From Glandiceps talaboti (taxonomy: Eukaryota > Hemichordata > Enteropneusta > Spengelidae), in the NCBI RefSeq assembly GCF_964340395.1, contig NC_135563.1, positions 6,223,922 to 6,287,921 on the forward strand: a DNA stretch of 64,000 nucleotides, written 5' to 3'. Position 1 is the first letter of the stretch. Every line of letters begins with the position of its first letter. Position numbers and translations under genes: made by a program. Shown here piece by piece: positions 61,708-64,000 of this stretch. The notes below the pieces were generated by a model that ran no database searches, was not told the DNA's origin, and saw only the letters and a list, made by a program, of their open reading frames with translations.

Positions 61708-61859
61708 TTAATGTTTTGATCAGTCTAGCGTCATGATCTCTAAGAAGGTGATGATACACGCATCGTCTCTCGATAAACATGTAGCTTATATATAACAAAT
61801 GAGTGGTGAGATGTTTGTCATGGGAAGACTGCTTAGTGCAAATCTATTATCATATTTCA

Positions 61860-62275
61860 CTACAACGAGCACAAAACACTACAGCGAGGACCATCAGGTG
61901 GGACAAGAAGCATGATCACATAACACAACATCTTTAAAAGAGCTCCACTGGCTACAATGCAGGATAGAATTAAATGTAAGCTTTTATTGACCACATACAA
62001 ATTTCTCAATTAATGGAATATCATTAACCTAAATATCTGACCAAATTCACATGAAGCCAACTCCTAGGCCACTCCGATCATTTGCCAAATGTTTATTGCA
62101 CGAAACCAAGTACAAACTGTTATCGTATATGGCGTTCGTGTATTCTCACGTGCTGCACTCTGTCTATTTATTGAATGCACTGCCATTGGAAATATGACAA
62201 AAATCAACAACTAACGCCTTCAAAAAAATCGTAAAGACATATTTATTCTCCAGAGCATTCTAACTGTACAGTGCC
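61860..62275 (+). mobile_element. LINE reverse-transcriptase tail, right copy
   Basis: Partner of 47640-48085 with independent changes. It reads LLHETKYKL, then YGVRVFSRAA and FKKIVKTYLFSRAF. Frames are broken, so it is dead. Confidence 0.78.
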
Positions 62276-63279
62276 TGAACTTTACATCGTTAGTGGAAAC
62301 TGGCATTTGATAAATTCACTGACTGACTGATTGATTGTCAATGATTTCTTTTTTTTAAATGATGTAAACGAAATAAAAAATAGTTATAGCAACGAGAAAG
62401 TTGAATAGCACTTGCTTGTACCACAGTGAAAGGAATGAAAGATAAATTTTGAGAACAAAACAAAGACCTACATATACATGTACGCATTTCACGCACTTCT
62501 TATAATAGTATTGTTAAGATTGTTACTATTATTATATAACTCTCGTTCCCAATTGGAAAGAAATTGTCGCCGTTTACTACGAACGACATATATTACAGCA
62601 CGTCTCCTAATGGTCCGCTAAAGACACAAGTGGACTTAAATTTGCCATCATTATCACGTCCTCGATTGTTACCTTCATCATCTGTGTCATATATACTGCG
62701 ATTTTGATTTGGAGTCGGAGTGATCATTTTCAATAGACCTGTTGCCTGTCCCAAGATACATTGCGCGTCTCTCCATATGTAATGCCATGTATATATTGTC
62801 ACCTGACTATACCCTGGGTTTACCTGTAAAATCACTGTCTGTCATTGATTGTGTTTAGTCTTTGTTCTATAAAATCACTCATAATCAAAGACGTCAAAAT
62901 GTCTTTCCTCATTCCCTGATCAAAATGTTATTTCAAACGTAATAAAGGCAAAACAAGACTAGATGCAATTAGTAATTGAACACGGTTAGACTGACAGATT
63001 GAACAATTGCAACGTAACACAACAAGCTATATCAGTGCCTAAACTCGTCACTCCAACACCTTACATTCTCAAGTGTTTTTTATTTTAAATGTATCTTATT
63101 CCAGTTTTGTTGAGAATGATTGCCATATGCCTTGTGAAAGTGAATTGATTTACAACATCCACGAGATTTTTTCCCTGCTTTATGCATGACAGAACCGATC
63201 TCAACCCTCTTTTGGAAACTAGTGTAATCACGTGTGTACAGATAATGTCCCCTTGGGCTGGTCTCGAGAGAAAAAATGA

Positions 63280-63724
63280 ATGCTTTATTCGTTAAAATTG
63301 GCGCAATCTCGTATTCATATACAATGTCTGGCCCGTCCGCCATTGATACTCAGTCTTCTCGACATGTATATTCAGCTTATAAAACACACAATTTTCTTGG
63401 CGATCAGTACGTTATATATATTTTTGTATTATAAGAGCAGCATAATATTCAATGTTATAGTTTCTGTTTTGACCATCAATGATGTGAAGTGATTCAGCAA
63501 ACAGTGGGAAAAATCTGTTAAACAGTTCGCCAAATAGGCATTATATAATCTATCTAAATCGAAAACGCAATTACTTTCTTTTGTCATAGACCCTCAGATC
63601 TATTCCTTTTTTTTAATCAAATACCTTTAATTGCAGCAATACGTGCACTCTGCAGATTGTGTTGTCTTCCCTGACGCACTGTCACATATTAAATCCCGAC
63701 CGTCGAACATTTCACACATACCCT
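63280..63724. other. Unique sequence right of the duplication
   Basis: Differs from the sequence right of 49065, so this marks the edge of the duplicated unit. No gene recognised. Confidence 0.4.
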
Positions 63725-64000
63725 CGCCATATGGATGATGATTGGGTATTCATGCATGTTGGATTCATAATTTATAAAACAATTTTTTTCATGGCGTCCT
63801 ACTTAAAAAGTCTATGTTAAACAACACAGACCAAGTCTAAGAGCTATAAAATGTGTAAGAACGCTTGTTATACGTACAATAACAAACATTTGACACAATC
63901 ATTTAGAAGTCTTATTTTTTGAGTGACAAATACACACCTTAACTATGTTGTTTTCCATTAATTTTTCAAGAAGGACGCCAAGATAAAATTGCTTTGTTAA
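63725..64000. mobile_element. Palindromic MITE, family P, copy 4 (cut by window end)
   Basis: Begins CGCCATATGGATGATGATTG and contains TGTTATACGTACAATAACA at its centre. The right arm runs off the window at AAGATAAAATTGC. Matches copies 1-3 in order and spacing. Confidence 0.7.

Overview
This window looks like AT-rich genomic DNA from an invertebrate animal. Genes are split by GT-AG introns and make up only about 5 percent of the sequence. The rest is microsatellites, hairpin-type MITEs and degraded retroelements. The gene families (HSPA12, dual oxidase, rhodopsin-like GPCR) and the repeat types (Penelope-like element, Helentron/pearl-like element, hAT and TTAA-flanked elements) fit a marine invertebrate such as a mollusc, brachiopod, hemichordate or lancelet. 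I cannot narrow it further from sequence alone.

Layout. 1-27.3 kb: no gene I can support; repeats and hairpin elements, perhaps partly the 5' introns of the next gene. 27.3-34.3 kb, plus strand: the last five exons of an HSPA12A/B-like HSP70-family gene, 506 codons in one continuous frame; the N-terminal roughly 150 residues were not found. 34.3-38.6 kb: convergent intergenic space and 3' UTRs. 38.8-42.0 kb, minus strand: the 3' end of a dual-oxidase (DUOX)-like gene, its NADPH-binding C-terminus, in four recognisable exons plus a possible 36-nt microexon.

40.1-49.1 kb and 51.5-63.3 kb are two diverged direct copies of one 9-kb segment. It carries the upstream half of the DUOX 3' end, a nested foldback element, a LINE tail and a TTAA-flanked MITE. 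Between the copies lies one intact intronless class A GPCR gene (minus strand, 399 aa). The right copy is larger because it gained a 1.95-kb hAT-type element (8-bp target duplication, with the empty site preserved in the left copy), a Penelope-like retroelement with a GIY-YIG domain, and a (GA)n tract.

The three protein genes do not form a pathway. HSPA12 is an intracellular HSP70-like ATPase, DUOX makes hydrogen peroxide at membranes, and the GPCR is an orphan by sequence. The most informative signal is the mobile-element and duplication history: paired filled and empty sites, a family of palindromic elements in four places, and a Helentron-like element with two tandem-repeat blocks.
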